In this document: positions 22,363 to 24,114 of the stretch, one piece after another
Layout: every line of letters begins with the position of its first letter
Position numbering within the stretch: position 1 is the stretch's first letter
Source: DATCDE01 sp038252405
Lineage (GTDB): Bacteria; Actinomycetota; Actinomycetes; Prado026
Assembly (NCBI GenBank): GCA_038252405.1
Contig: JBBSAJ010000034.1
Span: 1-24,114, forward strand
Direction: 5' to 3'
Length of the DNA: 24,114 nt
Program-made: the position numbers and the translations under genes
The notes under the pieces: model-generated
What the model saw: only the letters and a program-made list of their open reading frames with translations
What the model was told of the DNA's origin: nothing
Database searches by the model: none

Positions 22363-23987
22363 TGGAAAAGCCGTTCGCGATCACGCTCGACGTCGGCTCG
22401 AGCCTGGCCAACAAGACCGGGTCGTGGCGCACCGAGCGACCGGTCTACATCGACCGGATGCCCCCGTGCGCCCAGGCCTGCCCGGCCGGGGAGAACATCC
22501 AGCTGTGGCTGTACAACGCCGAGGACGGCGGGTACGAGAGCTCCTGGCGGCAGATCATGGTCGACAACCCGCTGCCCGCGATCATGGGTCGGGTCTGCTA
22601 CCACCCGTGCCAGACGGCCTGCAACCGCGCCGAGCTGGACCAGGCCGTGGGCATCAACTCGGTCGAGCAGTTCCTCGGCGACCTGGCCATCGAGAAGGGC
22701 TGGACGGTGCCGGTCGCGGCGCCGTCGTCGGGCCAGAAGGTGCTCGTCGTCGGCTCCGGCCCGTCCGGGCTGTCCGCGGCGTACCACCTCACCCTGCTCG
22801 GCCACCGGGTCACGATCTACGAGGCGGGCCCCAAGGCCGGCGGCATGATGCGCTTCGGCATTCCCCAGTACCGGCTGCCGCGCACGGTGATCGACGCCGA
22901 GGTGGACCGGATCCTGGCCATGGGCGTGACCCTCGAGGTCGAGCACCGGGTCGACGACATCCGGGCGGCCATGCACGACGGCGGCTTCGACGCGGCCTTC
23001 CTGGCCGTGGGCGCGCACATCGGCAAGCGGGCCTACATCCCGGCCGGCGAGTCGGCGAAGATCCTGGACGCCGTCACGCTGCTGGCCAGCATGGAGGGCG
23101 AGGACAAGCCGCTGCTGGGTCGCCGGGTCGTGGTCTACGGCGGCGGCAACACGGCCATGGACGCCGCCCGCACCGCCAAGCGGCTCGGCGCCGAGGAGGC
23201 CATCGTGGTCTACCGGCGGACCCGCGAGCGGATGCCCGCGCACGACATCGAGGTCGAGGAGGCCCTCGAGGAGGGCGTCCTGATGCGCTGGCTGTCCACC
23301 ATCAAGCACGTCGACAGCGGCACGCTGACCATCGAGCGGATGGAGCTGGACGAGACCGGGTTCCCGCAGCCCACCGGTGAGCTCGAGGAGCTCGAGGCCG
23401 ACTCCCTGGTGCTGGCCCTGGGCCAGGACGTCGACCTGTCGCTGCTCGACGGCGTCCCTGGGCTCGAGGTCGACGACGGCGTCGTCCAGGTGGGCCCGAA
23501 CCTGATGACCGGCTACCCCGGCATCTTCGCCGGCGGCGACATGGTGCCGTCGGAGCGCACGGTCACCGTGGCCGTCGGGCACGGCAAGAAGGCGGCCCGG
23601 CACATCGACGGGTGGCTGCGCGGTCGGGAGTACGTGCCCCCGCCCAAGCACCCGGTGGCCACCTTCGACCTGCTCAACACCTGGTACTACGCGGACGCCC
23701 CGAAGACCGTGCGGCCCCGGCTGGACGCCGCCCGCCGGACCTCGACGTTCGACGAGGTGGTCTCGGGGCTGGACGAGTCCACGGCGCTGTTCGAGGCCCG
23801 TCGCTGCCTGTCCTGCGGCAACTGCTTCGAGTGCGACAACTGCTACGGCGTCTGCCCGGACAACGCGATCACCAAGCTCGGTCCCGGCAAGCGGTTCGAG
23901 ATCGACCTGGACTACTGCAAGGGCTGCGGCATCTGCGTGGCCGAGTGCCCGGCCGGCGCCATTGAGATGGTGCCGGAGACGATCTGA
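22362..23987 (+). CDS. GltD-like FAD/NAD(P) oxidoreductase with fused 2x[4Fe-4S] ferredoxin tail
   Basis: A 541-aa fusion. Residues 36-87 hold a GltD-type Cys cluster (CAQAC, then CYHPCQTAC). An FAD loop GSGPSG is at 131-136. GGGNTAMD (260-267) and VYRRTRERMPAHD form the NAD(P)H site. GIFAGGD (388-394) is the second FAD motif. Residues 482-529 form a ferredoxin domain with Cys488-491-494-498 and Cys519-522-525-529, plus extra Cys482 and Cys485. This replaces the separate delta (ferredoxin) subunit of usual PORs. The likely role is electron transfer between the POR clusters and NAD(P). The start is ATG at 22362, overlapping the porB stop by 1 nt; GTG at 22359 is equally placed after GAGGAAG. 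Pyruvate formation by reverse flow is conceivable but unproven. Confidence 0.9.
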   Translation: MEKPFAITLDVGSSLANKTGSWRTERPVYIDRMPPCAQACPAGENIQLWLYNAEDGGYESSWRQIMVDNPLPAIMGRVCYHPCQTACNRAELDQAVGINSVEQFLGDLAIEKGWTVPVAAPSSGQKVLVVGSGPSGLSAAYHLTLLGHRVTIYEAGPKAGGMMRFGIPQYRLPRTVIDAEVDRILAMGVTLEVEHRVDDIRAAMHDGGFDAAFLAVGAHIGKRAYIPAGESAKILDAVTLLASMEGEDKPLLGRRVVVYGGGNTAMDAARTAKRLGAEEAIVVYRRTRERMPAHDIEVEEALEEGVLMRWLSTIKHVDSGTLTIERMELDETGFPQPTGELEELEADSLVLALGQDVDLSLLDGVPGLEVDDGVVQVGPNLMTGYPGIFAGGDMVPSERTVTVAVGHGKKAARHIDGWLRGREYVPPPKHPVATFDLLNTWYYADAPKTVRPRLDAARRTSTFDEVVSGLDESTALFEARRCLSCGNCFECDNCYGVCPDNAITKLGPGKRFEIDLDYCKGCGICVAECPAGAIEMVPETI

Positions 23988-24002
23988 CGGCATCCTGCGG
24001 TG

Positions 24003-24112
24003 ATGGCCTGGACCATCACCGAGGACGTCGAGGAGTACGCGACCGCCGTCGGCCCCCAGCTGGGGGCCGACCCCGCGCGGTTAACCAAACGCCACACCCG
24101 GGTCGAGAACAC
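24003..24112 (+). CDS. N-terminus of a possible GNAT acetyltransferase (partial)
   Basis: An open frame begins 15 nt after the POR operon stop and runs off the right edge. Its first 25 residues, MAWTITEDVEEYATAVGPQL and then GADPA, resemble the N-terminus of actinobacterial GNAT acetyltransferases (from memory). The following RLTKRHTRVENT fits that pattern poorly. L27 is TTA, a rare codon in such genomes. A 24-bp perfect palindrome lies inside the frame. It may be a real gene start, a degraded one, or a chance frame around a terminator. Confidence 0.4.
   Translation, partial: MAWTITEDVEEYATAVGPQLGADPARLTKRHTRVEN
24048..24071. terminator. 24-bp perfect palindrome, possible terminator of the POR operon
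   Basis: From GTCGGCCCCCAG at 24048-24059 the sequence reads as its own reverse complement to 24071. It begins 61 nt after the last POR-operon stop. As RNA it would form a 10-bp stem with a 4-nt loop. It lies inside the possible GNAT frame, so it could be either a terminator or chance in a Gly/Pro-coding stretch. Confidence 0.4.
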
Positions 24113-24114
24113 CC

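Noticed and set aside
1..24114. Mobile elements, CRISPR arrays, tRNA or rRNA genes
   Set aside because: No transposase or integrase motif, terminal repeat pair, spaced direct repeat or cloverleaf sequence was seen; all larger stretches are explained by the listed genes.

Overview
The window is a high-GC, gene-dense stretch of chromosome, almost certainly from an actinobacterium (Actinomycetes). The evidence is the strong G/C bias at third codon positions, GTG starts, 4-nt stop/start overlaps, -10 elements of the TAGCGT type, a fused OleBC protein, and an NlpC/P60 gene behind a c-di-AMP (ydaO/yuaA) riboswitch and a CRP/GlxR-type operator. No phage, insertion sequence, CRISPR, tRNA or rRNA was seen. 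I cannot name the genus.

Layout. 1-263: 3' end of an unrecognised gene. 473-679: cold-shock protein with a long leader and a strong terminator. 751-1422: class I glutamine amidotransferase. 1515-7379: arginine deiminase pathway operon, arcD - arcA1 - arcA2 - arcB - arcC. It takes up arginine, deiminates it to citrulline, makes ornithine and carbamoyl phosphate, and gains ATP. 7389-9203 (minus): GTP-dependent PEP carboxykinase, convergent with arcC. 9439-10287 (minus): secreted NlpC/P60 wall hydrolase, with a c-di-AMP riboswitch at 10304-10500 and a perfect TGTGA-N6-TCACA site at 10588-10603. 10746-11105: small cupin. 10991-13625 (minus): a three-gene, translationally coupled AmmeMemoRadiSam operon (radical SAM, MEMO1-like, AMMECR1-like). 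13709-14701: a CSP41-like SDR, probably leaderless. 14819-19394: ole operon for long-chain olefins, oleA - oleBC (fused) - oleD. 19514-23987: 2-oxoacid:ferredoxin oxidoreductase gamma, alpha and beta, followed by a GltD-like flavoprotein with a fused 2x[4Fe-4S] ferredoxin tail. 24003 to the end: start of a possible GNAT acetyltransferase.

Working together. The arc operon (substrate-level ATP from arginine) and the oxygen-sensitive POR module suggest a facultatively anaerobic or microaerobic life. In the POR module the GltD-like protein probably couples ferredoxin-level electrons to NAD(P)H. PEP carboxykinase links to the same pyruvate/PEP node.

Most unusual point. The first of the two tandem arginine deiminases (arcA1) is an intact 407-aa protein, about 75% identical to arcA2 and collinear without gaps. 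It has lost the catalytic Cys (to Ala396), the catalytic His (to Tyr270) and the C-terminal active-site Arg (to His391); arcA2 keeps all three. It looks like a retained pseudoenzyme inside an otherwise complete arc operon. The AmmeMemoRadiSam operon is a second, widely distributed but functionally unresolved system.
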